A DNA stretch of 64,000 nt from Nitrososphaeraceae archaeon (GTDB taxonomy: Archaea; Thermoproteota; Nitrososphaeria; Nitrososphaerales; Nitrososphaeraceae), in the NCBI GenBank assembly GCA_021325295.1, contig JAJPHM010000031.1, positions 62,001 through 126,000 of the forward strand, given 5' to 3'. This document shows positions 33,892 through 43,549 of the stretch, in pieces. Made by a program: the position numbers and the translations under genes. The notes under the pieces were generated by a model. The model searched no databases. It saw only the letters and a program-made list of their open reading frames with translations, and was not told the origin of the DNA. Each line of letters begins with the position of its first letter. Position 1 is the first letter of the stretch.

Positions 33892-34221
33892 GTGGATACT
33901 CTGCAGACTATATTTGCAATGCAAAAAGAGCTTGCTTCCATGATGGATCTATCAAGATACCCAAGCTCCCGAGAAGGCCGCATATCCTCCCTTGCTACAG
34001 CAATAATCCATGAGGCAGTTGAGCTTCAACGGTTAACCAGCTGGAAGTGGTGGAAAAGACCAACTCCCTTTAACGAAGAAATGGCTAGGGAGGAACTAAT
34101 CGATATATGGCATTTCACCGTGCAGGCGTCGATTGAGTTAGGGCTCACACCAGAAGATATAATGAGAGAATACCAGAAAAAGAATCAGATAAACAGGCAG
34201 AGGCAAAAGGATGGATACTAG
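33892..34221 (+). CDS. dUTPase/MazG-type all-alpha NTP pyrophosphatase
   Basis: 109 residues, all helical. HEAVELQRLTSWKWWK and MAREELIDIWHFTVQA give the ExxE...ExxD metal-binding layout of dimeric dUTPase/MazG-like enzymes. It probably hydrolyses dUTP or another non-standard NTP. A TATA-like element is close upstream and the transcript is probably leaderless. Confidence 0.75.
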   Translation: MDTLQTIFAMQKELASMMDLSRYPSSREGRISSLATAIIHEAVELQRLTSWKWWKRPTPFNEEMAREELIDIWHFTVQASIELGLTPEDIMREYQKKNQINRQRQKDGY

Positions 34222-34241
34222 ACAAGGCCATACCATCGGGT

Positions 34242-34883
34242 TCATACTGTTGCCAAGAGACTGTTCCTAACTTTTGCTAGATCTATCTCCCCAATCATAT
34301 TACAGACTCTAACTTGATGCCTAAACCTGTCTATGTCATTCTGCGACGATTTTAAAAATGGATATGGTCCTTTTGCTCCGATGATCCTGCCTTTAGTACC
34401 GATGCCATTTTCGCACAGCGAAAGCAAGGCCTGTCCTGCTTGGTGTCCCTTCACCTCGCTTCCGCAAAGGATTATGTGGCAAAGCGTGGGGTTATAAATG
34501 GCGAACTGGATCAGAGTATCTATTCCCCTGTTTTCAGATAGTAGCCTTGCCGCAATGACAATTCTATCCATTATATCGACAGAATTTGAAATTTCCTTCA
34601 GAAGGTCGATGCTTGCCAGGCAGCATATAGCCACCTTTGAGCCCTTTCCAAGAAAATATTTTTCCTTTATCGGTAGAACTTTCTCACAGACCTTGCCGGC
34701 AAGGTCGTCAAATCTTTTCCGGGCTGTTTTTGTACCTGCTTTGTCAGCGTTCAACCACAACTCGCCTGCCCAATGGATACTTACAAACCAGCAAGCAGTC
34801 CATTTATACTGTATTACCTGATCCCCCAGCTGACTTTTTTTATCGGAGTCACTTCGACAAATGCTGCTTCTCGCTCTTTCCAT
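34242..34883 (-). CDS. MtrA-like protein (soluble domain), possible corrinoid-binding protein
   Basis: 213 residues. AICCLASIDLLKEI, IAARLLSENRGIDTLIQF, CGSEVKGHQAGQALLSLCENG and GRIIGAKGPYPFL closely follow the soluble part of tetrahydromethanopterin S-methyltransferase subunit A. The membrane anchor is missing. Methanogen MtrA carries a corrinoid; here there are no other Mtr subunits, so a different methyl-transfer or sensing job is likely. The annotated ATG overlaps the PPOX gene by 70 bases; a shorter start is possible but no ATG or GTG is visible. Confidence 0.7.
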   Translation of the reverse strand: MERARSSICRSDSDKKSQLGDQVIQYKWTACWFVSIHWAGELWLNADKAGTKTARKRFDDLAGKVCEKVLPIKEKYFLGKGSKVAICCLASIDLLKEISNSVDIMDRIVIAARLLSENRGIDTLIQFAIYNPTLCHIILCGSEVKGHQAGQALLSLCENGIGTKGRIIGAKGPYPFLKSSQNDIDRFRHQVRVCNMIGEIDLAKVRNSLLATV

Positions 34884-35221
34884 GGGTCCCTCCTAACCCA
34901 TTCAAACCGCTTGTGAAAAATATCGTACAGCTCCCTAAATTTTTTCCCTGATTCTATTATCTTTGCAGTTCCCATGACGCATACTGCTTTGTTTCCGACA
35001 GAGCTATAGATGTCGATAGCCAGCGCAACTCGGTTGTTTCTCTTTATGTTGTTGTATTTCTTCGTGTCAAAATCAGTTGCAAAGTAAAACAATCCATCTT
35101 CAAATAAATAAGAAACAGGAACTATATGCGGTACATCTCTGTAAGAAGTCGCTAGCCTACAAGCCTCATTTCGCTTTAGAAATTCTTTCTCTCCCGAGGT
35201 AAATTTGATTGATGGTGGCAT
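34814..35221 (-). CDS. PPOX-class FMN/F420-binding protein
   Basis: 135 residues with the split-barrel pattern: EKEFLKRNEACRLATSYRDVPHIVPVSYLFEDG, then YFATDFDTKKYNNIKRNNRVALAID. The last strand (VEVTPIKKVSW) completes the fold. Family members bind FMN or F420 and reduce small molecules. It probably shares a transcript with the MtrA-like gene downstream. Confidence 0.75.
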   Translation of the reverse strand: MPPSIKFTSGEKEFLKRNEACRLATSYRDVPHIVPVSYLFEDGLFYFATDFDTKKYNNIKRNNRVALAIDIYSSVGNKAVCVMGTAKIIESGKKFRELYDIFHKRFEWVRRDPWKEREAAFVEVTPIKKVSWGIR

Positions 35222-35402
35222 CCTGTCAAGACAGATGCAGGATTTTCCTGCTTATAAGGTATGGGCAGGCGCCATTTTCTAGAATGATAATTAACAAAAA
35301 CCATATTAGCTCACGCGTGGCTAGAACAGACAGTTTCTGGAGGAATTAAGCTCCATATGAATATAATTTGATGCCGCATTATTCCAAAATTGGCTGATAG
35401 AC

Positions 35403-35687
35403 TCATGCTTTCATTTTCTTGTGCTCATGCCACCTGCTGAACCTTATCATTACTATTCCTGTTGCAATTATGACAAGAGCTAGTGCAAGGACAGATGGTT
35501 TTATGAGCTGACCAAGAGGATCCGGCGCCAGCGAAGTGTATGAGCACTTGCTTACACAGTCTCTAGAAACAGGAAACATCACAAGCACTACTACAAAGAC
35601 TACCAAAAGTCCTGTTCCAACCGAAGAGATTATGGCTCCAGATTTGGCTAAAATGCTATATAGTTCTGTCAGTGGCTGTATGCACAC
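35403..35687 (-). CDS. Small membrane protein, two transmembrane helices
   Basis: 94 residues with hydrophobic helices at about 15-40 and 62-82, a loop with two Cys (RDCVSKCSY) between them, and a basic tail (RFSRWHEHKKMKA). Likely an integral membrane protein with the loop outside. No family recognised. Confidence 0.55.
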   Translation of the reverse strand: MCIQPLTELYSILAKSGAIISSVGTGLLVVFVVVLVMFPVSRDCVSKCSYTSLAPDPLGQLIKPSVLALALVIIATGIVMIRFSRWHEHKKMKA

Positions 35688-35791
35688 ATCATTGTTATTT
35701 ATTGTTGCCTGAATTTTTCTTGTTATTTTTCCAAGCTATGCTCGCGGAAAAAGGAAGAGATAATGGAAATGACAGCAGAGAATACAACCTG

Positions 35792-36394
35792 CTATACTGA
35801 TGGCAGAAGTTCGGGATTGAGCGTTACAAACCGATAAGAGCTGTTTCTGTCTACCTTGTGGAAGAGCTCATTAAAATAAAGGTATGGTTCATCGGCGAGA
35901 ACATGTTTGTCCCACAGCTCGTGGACTGCTTCGAAATAATCCTTCTTTTTCTTGCCCTTCATCCGGATAATTTCATGTGAAAGCACGTGTGAAACTTTTG
36001 CACAATTTGTATCGGCAAAATATTTTTCCTGTCTGTCCTTTGGAGCTCCTTGCAGCCTCTTCCAGTAAACCATTCCAAAATTATTTGCTGAATATCCTTC
36101 GGTATTACAATCCGTCCAGAAGGGCTTGAAATACGCCAGATAAAAGTGGTAAGTACTCTTACCCCTCTGCTGGTGGTCGCGTGTAAGGTAATTTATGGAC
36201 ATCCTGTCGAATATTTTTCCAGGGATCACTGGAAGGATATCTGCTTCAACTGAAATGTCAAAATCAAGGTATCTTCTGATCCACCAGTGATAAAATCTTG
36301 ACATCGAATGGACATAATCCCAATCTTCCTTTTGCATCTGCTGCCATTCATGGTTTTTTGCCACGTAAATAAAGAACAGCTTGTCTGCCTTCAA
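35792..36394 (-). CDS. Hypothetical protein, 200 residues
   Basis: Rich in aromatic residues and His (YHWWIRRYLDFD, HFYLAYFKPFWTDC). SHVLSHEIIRMKG near 135-147 has HE and a second His, reminiscent of a zinc-binding helix but not a full HExxH. No family recognised; genes around it are unrelated. Confidence 0.5.
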   Translation of the reverse strand: MKADKLFFIYVAKNHEWQQMQKEDWDYVHSMSRFYHWWIRRYLDFDISVEADILPVIPGKIFDRMSINYLTRDHQQRGKSTYHFYLAYFKPFWTDCNTEGYSANNFGMVYWKRLQGAPKDRQEKYFADTNCAKVSHVLSHEIIRMKGKKKKDYFEAVHELWDKHVLADEPYLYFNELFHKVDRNSSYRFVTLNPELLPSV

Positions 36395-36444
36395 TCAGCC
36401 AGATCATTTTCCCACAAGATTAAACCAACGCAATTAAAGTTGTA

Positions 36445-36615
36445 TCATTCCATTCGAATATGGCTCTGGCAACTGCAGCCATCTTGCTTGTGCCCTTCAG
36501 CAACCGAAGACGAGAGAACCTCTGGATGGATTTTGCCCATATGTTTCGCAAGCTTGTAATCAGAATCAAAAGATTCCCCACATATGATGCAGTTCTGAAA
36601 TATTTTGAACTCCAA
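36445..36615 (-). CDS. 56-residue C2H2 zinc-finger protein
   Basis: Starts at TTG 36615 (an in-frame TAG lies just upstream) and stops TGA at 36445-36447. Cys9-x2-Cys12-x12-His25-x4-His30 (CIIC ... KLAKHMGKIH) forms a classic finger. A later pair CSC and His near 48-52 may add a second site. No ATG is available. Likely nucleic-acid binding. Confidence 0.55.
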   Translation of the reverse strand: MEFKIFQNCIICGESFDSDYKLAKHMGKIHPEVLSSSVAEGHKQDGCSCQSHIRME

Positions 36616-36774
36616 TTCTAACTAGCATGCGTCGATGCATCAAAAAGAGATTAAAACCTTATGGTCTGCTCTTGTGTATAATTTACAACTCAGCGATGGC
36701 AGTTCTGCGCCGCCTGGAATTGGTATCGCAAAGTTCATAATTCAGCGGCTGTATGTTCAATGCGAGGTATTTGT

Positions 36775-37182
36775 ATGTCATTTAGAAGAGTGGGAGCTGT
36801 CATCCTGCTTGTCTCAAATATGGCCAAGTCGACAAAGTTTTATGGCGAGGTTCTGGGACTGCCGCTGAAGAATAGGTCTGAAGACTGGACGGAATTTTTC
36901 AAAGATGGTGCAGTCCTTGCACTCCATCCTGCGAAGAAAAAAAGTGGTTTGAAAGCCGGCACTGGCATGCTGGTCGGCTTTATGGTAAGTGATCTGGACT
37001 CTACTGCAAAAAGGTTGAAAGAAAAGAAGGTAAAGTTCTTCAAAAAACCAAAACAGGAGCCATTCGGCAAGCATGCTATAATACAAGACCCAGACGGCCA
37101 CCTGATATCAATAGCTGAAATGAAGCCAAAGTCAACAGATGCAGAGGGATTTGACCTTCTGGGGTTGATCGGGGCCGAGTGA
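36775..37182 (+). CDS. Glyoxalase/VOC-superfamily protein
   Basis: 135 residues. A Shine-Dalgarno GAGGT inside the first codons of the ATG at 36760 favours the second ATG at 36775. VOC fold: VGAVILLVSNMAKSTKFYGEVLGLPL, then a mirrored half with SDLDSTAKRLKEKKVKF and IIQDPDGHLISIAE, where the Glu and a His would be metal ligands. Substrate unknown. Confidence 0.8.
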   Translation: MSFRRVGAVILLVSNMAKSTKFYGEVLGLPLKNRSEDWTEFFKDGAVLALHPAKKKSGLKAGTGMLVGFMVSDLDSTAKRLKEKKVKFFKKPKQEPFGKHAIIQDPDGHLISIAEMKPKSTDAEGFDLLGLIGAE

Positions 37183-37204
37183 CCGCAGTTTTGCTTATGT
37201 GCCT

Positions 37205-38257
37205 CTACTTGTCTGCAAAGACAAGAAAGACTCTTCCCCCAAGGTCATTGAATGTTATATTGGAAAATCCTGTATCCTTCAATAGTCTGGTAACTTCATG
37301 AGCAGTCAGGAATCTATGTCCCTGCAGGGCAAAATCTATCTGCATTGCAAGAATCAGTTTGTTTTCTTCTTCTCCTTCATGCTTTTCCTTACGGCCCCTT
37401 TTATTGGATTTCCCTGTCGTGTCTGGTCTTGGTGAATTATTGTATTCAGGCAGCAGTCCTTCGACTATGGCTATTGAGCCGCCTGCCCTCAGAGCTCTGT
37501 AACAATTGCGCAGAACCTGTGCTCTATCTTTGGCAGCGTAAAGGGACTCACCTAGATATACCACTTCAAATTCATTAGCAAATTTCATTGATTCTCCGTC
37601 CATCTTGAGAATAGTTATCGATTCATTCTGCATTGACTTTGCAGAATGCACAAACGCTACCTCGGAAGGCTCTACCCCTACAAATCTAGATCTTGGATAG
37701 ATTTTGTGAAGCTTTGCCATTAGACTGCCTGCGCCACATCCAACATCCAAAAACATGCATCCCTTCTTCAACCTAGAATGGAGCTTGCTGTCTGCTCTGA
37801 TGGCATCCAGAAAAGAAAAGTGATCCCATTCCGTGGCTGCAGCTATTGCTTGGACTGTAGTTGGCGTCATATTCTCTGTCTTGCCTTCTGTGAAAAGCTC
37901 ATCGAATCCTGCGTATCCTAGGCTTCGTAGGGCAAGGTATGAAAATTGGCCTCCGAGATATAGAGGGCTTGTTTGGTCAACAAGAATGGGACGTATTTCT
38001 TTTCGGAGATACAGCCGACCATCTTTTTCGTAGAGAAAACCCAAAGCATTGGCTGCAGAGCACCACACATCAACTGCTGGAAAGTAGAACTGTTTTCTTA
38101 CTGCCAACGAGCGACGACTCACAGGCAAGCTAGCAATCTCCTTAAACAAGCCCAGTTTTGTTCCTATGTGGGCAATCCATACACCATAAAAACCGATTGA
38201 ATAATTCCATAGCTTTTTGAAACTAGCCGGCCGAGTATCCCAAGCATTGCTGGGCAT
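37205..38257 (-). CDS. SAM-dependent methyltransferase with N-terminal winged helix
   Basis: 350 residues. The N-terminal 100 residues resemble the winged-helix dimerisation part of O-methyltransferases. SAM motif I MFLDVGCGAGSLMAKLH (about 166-182), EPSEVAFVHSA and the later LRAGGSIAIVEGLLPE are typical. A Lys/Glu-rich loop (KRGRKEKHEGEEENK) lies near 290. Substrate unknown. Confidence 0.75.
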   Translation of the reverse strand: MPSNAWDTRPASFKKLWNYSIGFYGVWIAHIGTKLGLFKEIASLPVSRRSLAVRKQFYFPAVDVWCSAANALGFLYEKDGRLYLRKEIRPILVDQTSPLYLGGQFSYLALRSLGYAGFDELFTEGKTENMTPTTVQAIAAATEWDHFSFLDAIRADSKLHSRLKKGCMFLDVGCGAGSLMAKLHKIYPRSRFVGVEPSEVAFVHSAKSMQNESITILKMDGESMKFANEFEVVYLGESLYAAKDRAQVLRNCYRALRAGGSIAIVEGLLPEYNNSPRPDTTGKSNKRGRKEKHEGEEENKLILAMQIDFALQGHRFLTAHEVTRLLKDTGFSNITFNDLGGRVFLVFADK

Positions 38258-38391
38258 TTAGCTGATACCAATGCTTGCACCCAATCAACCCACATGTATA
38301 CCATACTGCATCAGGTTGAGTATGACTTGTTAGATGCAGGGCAGAAAAATAAGAGGACCAGATTTTGCTCCTTGCTCATCCATCCATTCAT

Positions 38392-39864
38392 TCATTGATT
38401 TGCAGCAGCAACCTTCTTGCCTGGGTTAAGCGTGAATTTTGGATCGAACAACGTCTTTACTTGTCTGAAGAGAGAAAAAATCTCTGGCCCGTACATCATT
38501 TCTATGTATGCTGCCCTTGCCAGCCCGTCTCCATGCTCGCCTGTGATACTTCCACCGTTCCTTACAACCCTTTCAAATGTCTTGTGTGCTATGGATTGCA
38601 TTATTCCGATTTCCCGTTCTGAGCTTGTGTCTATCAGTGGCCTTGTGTGCATATTGCCGTTTCCTACATGACCGTACATAACATAATCAAGTGCATTTTC
38701 CCTGTAGTCCAGTAGGAGTTGCAATGCATGTTCATATAGAAAATCAGGATTTACTACAGTGTCCTCTATCAGACCTATTGGCTTCCTGCTTCCAACAGTC
38801 ATCTTCATGACCTGGCTGAGCGCGCTTTTTCTTGCGTTCCATATGGTAGCTATGCTCTTATCGTCATATGCAGCTTCAACAATAAACCCTGATTCGGAGA
38901 CCTGCTCTCTACACTTGGCTGAAACTGACTCTATATTGGCAGAATCGGAGGCAAATTCTGCAAATAACAGACATCCAGAATCTGTAAAGCCCTTGTGGTT
39001 CCTTGGGTCTGTAGCCGTATGATCCAGCATCTCCAGTGCAACCGGGCCGAGCTTTAGTATTGCTGGAACTCTGGAAATTGCTGCTAGGAGGTCTTTGAAG
39101 CCGATGACCAAAAGATGCCGAAATAGAGGAATATCTCTGACCCTCAGTTTCGCGCTGGTTATCATTCCTAATGTGCCTTCTGAAGCGGCAAAAATTTTCT
39201 GAGGTTGAAACCTGCCGCTTGCTATTGCAGCATCCAAGCGATAGCCGCAAGAGTTCTTGGTGACAACTGGATACTTTGAAGATATGAGGTTCAAGTAGGG
39301 AGCCAGAAGGTTCTTGAGGCGCTCAAGCCTGTCATCAACACAATCCGCACCTGCGGTTGCAAGCGAGCCGTCAGAATATATCACGCAAACCTCATCAAGA
39401 GCGTCTATGGTACTGCCGTACCCAAGAGAATGTGCACCACTTGAATTATCTGCTATCATGCCTCCGATAGTACAATAGTTGCCGCTTGCAGGATCCGGCG
39501 GAAGGAACTTTTTTCTCTTGGCCAGTTCCTTGTCGAGAACCCCTTTGATCATCCCCGGCTCAACTGTAACAAAATCATCTCCGATTTCGATTATTTTGTT
39601 CATATGCTTGGTAAAGTCTACAACGATACCATTAGACAAAGACTGACCCAGCAGTCCTGTGCCTGCTCCTCTGGCCGTTAATTGTAGGTTGTTCGCATAG
39701 CTATATTCACATATTAACTTGAGGTCTCGCTCATCTTCAGGGTGGATTATAGCGCAGGGAGAGACTTGATAGTGGCTGGCGTCAACAGAATAGATCTGTT
39801 TGTTCCAATCATCGGATAGAACTTCGCCTCTTGCAATCCTGGCCAGTTCGTCGGCAATTTGCAT
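38392..39864 (-). CDS. FAD-binding oxidase (GlcD/D-lactate dehydrogenase family)
   Basis: About 490 residues from the ATG at 39864 (MQIADELARI); the ATG at 39915 adds residues unlike the family. The FAD-binding PCMH domain has ARGAGTGLLGQSL and VEPGMIKGVLD plus PDPASGNYCTIGGMIADNSSG; the C-terminal half has GHVGNGNMHTRPL and GSITGEHGDGLAR. It oxidises a 2-hydroxy acid with FAD. No iron-sulfur partner gene is adjacent. Confidence 0.85.
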   Translation of the reverse strand: MQIADELARIARGEVLSDDWNKQIYSVDASHYQVSPCAIIHPEDERDLKLICEYSYANNLQLTARGAGTGLLGQSLSNGIVVDFTKHMNKIIEIGDDFVTVEPGMIKGVLDKELAKRKKFLPPDPASGNYCTIGGMIADNSSGAHSLGYGSTIDALDEVCVIYSDGSLATAGADCVDDRLERLKNLLAPYLNLISSKYPVVTKNSCGYRLDAAIASGRFQPQKIFAASEGTLGMITSAKLRVRDIPLFRHLLVIGFKDLLAAISRVPAILKLGPVALEMLDHTATDPRNHKGFTDSGCLLFAEFASDSANIESVSAKCREQVSESGFIVEAAYDDKSIATIWNARKSALSQVMKMTVGSRKPIGLIEDTVVNPDFLYEHALQLLLDYRENALDYVMYGHVGNGNMHTRPLIDTSSEREIGIMQSIAHKTFERVVRNGGSITGEHGDGLARAAYIEMMYGPEIFSLFRQVKTLFDPKFTLNPGKKVAAANQ

Positions 39865-40135
39865 GTTAGGTGGTATACTAGATTTATTGGTCGTCTGTAT
39901 AAAGTAGATGCCCATGGATGGGCTGACTCGCCTGTGCCGATGCAGTGCACTTGCAACAGTTGATTGCCAAAGACATTTCTGGTATTGGGCTAGATCGTCA
40001 AGCTATTTTATTCCTGGCTGCTTTGGCGTATTTTCCCATACTAGAATGGAATGTAGGGCCTGAGATAGACGAATATTAAATTCACATTTAACATGACATA
40101 ATGATTAAATTATAGTATTTTGTTCTAGGGAGGAG

Positions 40136-40372
40136 ATGGCAGAGCAGCTTGCGAAATGCCCAGTCTGTTCTGGAAAAGGTTCAATAGAAATTACAGATTC
40201 AGCCTGCCCTTTCTGCAATGGAACAGGTGAATATACAAAGGTTGCAGAAAGTTATATGAAATCGCATATATGTCAGTGCGTTTTTCTAGATAGAAAGAAC
40301 TGCCCGTTATGCGGCAAGAAATGCCATCACAACACGCCTAACCGTCCCAAGATCTTGATAGCTCCAATGTGA
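40136..40372 (+). CDS. Small DnaJ-type zinc-finger protein
   Basis: 78 residues with CPVCSGKG and CPFCNGTG repeats (CxxCxGxG, DnaJ zinc domain), then CQC and CPLCGKKCHH, which may form a second site. A GGAGG lies about eight bases before ATG 40136. Likely a zinc chaperone-like or redox protein. Confidence 0.7.
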   Translation: MAEQLAKCPVCSGKGSIEITDSACPFCNGTGEYTKVAESYMKSHICQCVFLDRKNCPLCGKKCHHNTPNRPKILIAPM

Positions 40373-40435
40373 GCAGCTGATTAAAAGAACAAGGCTTAAA
40401 AATTTCGCCGATCAATCAAATGATGGAGATCTGAC

Positions 40436-40561
40436 TTGTGGTCCTGTGCATTTTGCAATGTCAAAACCGCCAGTGGCCAGAGTATCTGTGATAGCTGCCT
40501 CAAAAAGTACAGGATCGGGACATACGATTCTGCCAACGACGGTTGTGGATGCGACAAGTAA
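40436..40561 (+). CDS. 41-residue Cys-rich zinc-binding protein
   Basis: Starts at TTG 40436; a GGAG Shine-Dalgarno is seven bases upstream. CAFC, CDSC and CGC cysteine groups suggest one zinc site or more. Co-directional with the DnaJ-type gene 64 bases upstream. Function unknown. Confidence 0.5.
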   Translation: MWSCAFCNVKTASGQSICDSCLKKYRIGTYDSANDGCGCDK

Positions 40562-40675
40562 GTAAAGGGACAACCTAGACAAGAAGGAAATCAAACTAAA
40601 GCAAAGCAGGATCAGGGGTCAGATATTGGTATACACAATCATGGTATCATCCAGCCACCACATCATCATACCCCT

Positions 40676-41182
40676 CTAGTTGACACCGATTCTATCCATT
40701 AAGCGTTTAGCCCTAATTCTAGCCTTTTCGTTAACTATTGTTATGACAAGCCCCTCAAGTGGTTGACCATACAGCACTACCGTGCCATCTGGCACCATTG
40801 AAAAAATAGGCAGCGCCAGCATATCTTCCTCTCCATCTACCATTACTCTGACCTTTTCATCCATATTTATCGCTACACGCAGTGTCTCAAGAGCCTCTAC
40901 TGAAACTCCGCCAGGAGGATTTGAACAAACAAGCTGGATGGCTTCGTAGTTGTCTGGAATGCTTGTCCTCTTTGATCTCCTTTCCCTGCCATCTATAACA
41001 GCAAGGTCAGGCACGATGCCAAAAGACACCAACTTTTCCGTTGTGGCATCACCAACAGCAATTATCTTGAGTGCTCCTTTCACAAGCTGCAATACTTTGC
41101 GTTTTGTAACCTCTCTGCTTGGTACCAAGGTACCAAATGGTTGCTTTAATGCCTGAAGGTCGCTTGGGCTAGCTGGCGGCAT
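40676..41182 (-). CDS. GTP-dependent dephospho-CoA kinase
   Basis: 168 residues. KIIAVGDATTEKLVSFG, PDLAVIDGRERR, CSNPPGG and VDGEEDMLALPIF match the archaeal DUF359 kinase, which phosphorylates dephospho-CoA with GTP in the last step of CoA synthesis. The start ATG 41182 fits the family length. Confidence 0.9.
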   Translation of the reverse strand: MPPASPSDLQALKQPFGTLVPSREVTKRKVLQLVKGALKIIAVGDATTEKLVSFGIVPDLAVIDGRERRSKRTSIPDNYEAIQLVCSNPPGGVSVEALETLRVAINMDEKVRVMVDGEEDMLALPIFSMVPDGTVVLYGQPLEGLVITIVNEKARIRAKRLMDRIGVN

Positions 41183-41271
41183 TTATCCCATATCCGTCTA
41201 TCTGCACATCTGAAATCAGAATCGACTTGACCTTGACTTTGCTAATACAGCTCAAAATGGTGTGCCCCGTT

Positions 41272-42378
41272 CTACATGCCGTTCTGCTTTCCGCTTCCAC
41301 TGTCATTTCTACCATCATCTTGTCCCTGCTCTCTCATTTCTGCTGCAATGATGCTGACTCTGCCTGCGATCACCTTGGCGGCCTTGCTAAAAGCATGTGC
41401 CTGTACAGAGTCAGGCTCGGAGATAACAACTGGTCGACCTGTATCGCTTCCTTCCATTATCTGTGGGTGCAACGGAATCTCGCCTATGAAAGGAATGCCG
41501 TATTGCTCGCTTATCTTTCTGCCTCCGCCTTTGCCAAATAGATATACCTCTTCGCTGCAGTTTGGGCATCGCATATAGCTCATGTTCTCGACTACTCCTA
41601 CAATAGGAACATTGAGCTTGTTGAACATTCCTAGGGCCTTTACGGCCACATTCATTGCAACCTCTTGCGGTGTAGTGACAATGAGTATACCTGTGATGGG
41701 TATAGTCTGCGCCAAAGTCAGAGGCGCGTCTCCAGTACCTGGCGGCAGGTCGATAATAAGGTAGTCGAGGTTCTCCCAGTTGACATCTGTAAGAAATTGC
41801 TTTACAATGCCCGAAACTATCGGGCCTCTGTAGATCCCTGCCTGCTGGGAGCGCTCGTAGAAAAATCCCATGGAAATTACTTTTATACCTTCAATTTCAG
41901 GGGGCTGGATCTTGTTATTGACAACTTCAGGAGAAGATTTTAGGCCCAGCATAAGAGGCACACTTGGCCCATAAATATCAGCATCAAGCAGGCCCACCTT
42001 GGCACCTGCCTTGGCCAGCGCCAGAGCAAGGTTTACAGACACGGTTGTCTTACCAACTCCACCCTTACCGCTCGCCACGGCGATAATGTTCTTGACCCCT
42101 GGCAGCAACTCATCCATGGATATTGCCCTGCCTTCCATGACACGAGCTGCAACTTTTAGCTCAAGGTCCTTAACTCCTAGATTCTCTATTGCGTTCCTGA
42201 CATCTCTTTCTATATCACTGTTAAATGGACATGCAGGAGTAGTAAGCTCAAGTGTAAAGGCGACCCTGTCGCCGTTAATTGAAAGGTCCTTTATCATTCC
42301 CATAGAAACAATGTCTTTGTGAAGCTCCGGATCAACTACCTTTTTGAGCGACCCTAGGACCTGATCAACAGTTACCAT
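41272..42378 (-). CDS. Mrp/NBP35-type iron-sulfur cluster carrier ATPase
   Basis: 368 residues. An N-terminal DUF59-like domain (residues 1-90), deviant Walker A GKGGVGKTTVSVN (about 108-120), switch YLIIDLPPGTGD and the CPNCSEE cysteine pair near 290 that holds the bridging cluster. The C-terminal tail (residues 345-368) is low-complexity. It delivers Fe-S clusters to apoproteins. Confidence 0.9.
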   Translation of the reverse strand: MVTVDQVLGSLKKVVDPELHKDIVSMGMIKDLSINGDRVAFTLELTTPACPFNSDIERDVRNAIENLGVKDLELKVAARVMEGRAISMDELLPGVKNIIAVASGKGGVGKTTVSVNLALALAKAGAKVGLLDADIYGPSVPLMLGLKSSPEVVNNKIQPPEIEGIKVISMGFFYERSQQAGIYRGPIVSGIVKQFLTDVNWENLDYLIIDLPPGTGDAPLTLAQTIPITGILIVTTPQEVAMNVAVKALGMFNKLNVPIVGVVENMSYMRCPNCSEEVYLFGKGGGRKISEQYGIPFIGEIPLHPQIMEGSDTGRPVVISEPDSVQAHAFSKAAKVIAGRVSIIAAEMREQGQDDGRNDSGSGKQNGM

Positions 42379-42444
42379 GCAGTGAAAATTTTACCCTTAC
42401 CGTATTTAAATCATCATGTTTATTTAAAAAAGGAGAAAGATGAA

Positions 42445-43398
42445 CTAGAAGGGGAAGATCTTTTTTACGTCCTGGAATCTTTTTCTCAATGTGACGATAC
42501 TGATGTCGCCGGCAACAGCAATCTGCGCCTGGCTGACCTTCTCTCCTTCCTTAAGACAGGCAGCATACAGCACAGCCACTGCGAGGGCGTTTGGATCCTT
42601 GCCATGGGATATGGGGTTGTCTTTTATCGTCGTGAGCATCTCTAGGGCCCTCCTATAGGTTCGCTCGCCGATCTTGGCCTTGTTTGCAATTCTTGCCAGA
42701 TACTTGTTTGAGTCTATAACAGGAAGATGCAACTCCAGGTTCTTGACTAGCAGTCTATAGCATTTACCGGAGAATATGGGATCTGCATTTGCAGCTATTG
42801 CGATCTCGTCGAGTGTCCTTGGGACTGCCAAGTCCCTACATGCTGCATATACAGAAGCCACAACAAGTGCCCTTATCGACCTTCCCTTGATAATATGCTT
42901 GTCTAGAGCTTTGCGGTAATTGTATGCAGCCTTTTCTACCATTGTGTCGCTCAGTGAGAGCTTGTCCTTGACTGTGCTCAGGATTGCAAATGCATTTTTG
43001 AGATTGCGATGGTAGCTTCTGTTATTGCTTGATATCTTGTTCCAGCGTCTCATCCTCTGAACTTTGCTTCTCTGCTCAGCACTTATCGCCACGCCGTTTG
43101 CATCTACATTTGAATATGATATGAAAGTCGATAGGCCCATATCGTGAAATGCAAGCGATGACGGCATACCTGTCCTGCTTTTGCTTTCGATATCGTCGCC
43201 AGAATAGGACCTCCACTCCGGACCCATAGATTCGGTGTTATCGCGGACTACCATGCCACACGAGCTGCATATCGTCTCACTTGTTTCAGAGTCAAAGACA
43301 AGCGAAGCGCTGTTACAAAGTACACATCGATCGTTTCCAGCAATTTCCTGCTTTTGTTCGCTTCCGGAAACGCCGGAAAAAAGAATTTCTCTCTCCAT
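42445..43398 (-). CDS. tfb: Transcription initiation factor IIB (TFB)
   Basis: 317 residues. The zinc ribbon RCVLCNSASLVFDSETSETICSSCGMVV (about 24-51), B-finger and two cyclin repeats (residues ~115-205 and 215-310) are present. It recruits RNA polymerase to TBP-bound promoters. Thaumarchaea have several TFB copies; this is the canonical one in the window. Confidence 0.95.
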   Translation of the reverse strand: MEREILFSGVSGSEQKQEIAGNDRCVLCNSASLVFDSETSETICSSCGMVVRDNTESMGPEWRSYSGDDIESKSRTGMPSSLAFHDMGLSTFISYSNVDANGVAISAEQRSKVQRMRRWNKISSNNRSYHRNLKNAFAILSTVKDKLSLSDTMVEKAAYNYRKALDKHIIKGRSIRALVVASVYAACRDLAVPRTLDEIAIAANADPIFSGKCYRLLVKNLELHLPVIDSNKYLARIANKAKIGERTYRRALEMLTTIKDNPISHGKDPNALAVAVLYAACLKEGEKVSQAQIAVAGDISIVTLRKRFQDVKKIFPF

Positions 43399-43549
43399 CA
43401 GGCATACGTATTGTGCAATTGATTTAAGGAACGTGTTTACAATGAAATTAAAACAGCTACTCTGTGTTGCAATTAGCTACATAACAGTCTTGTATAAGAT
43501 GCAGGAGTTTCCCTTAATACTTATATCATTGTAGTTGCTCCGTAGCGGT

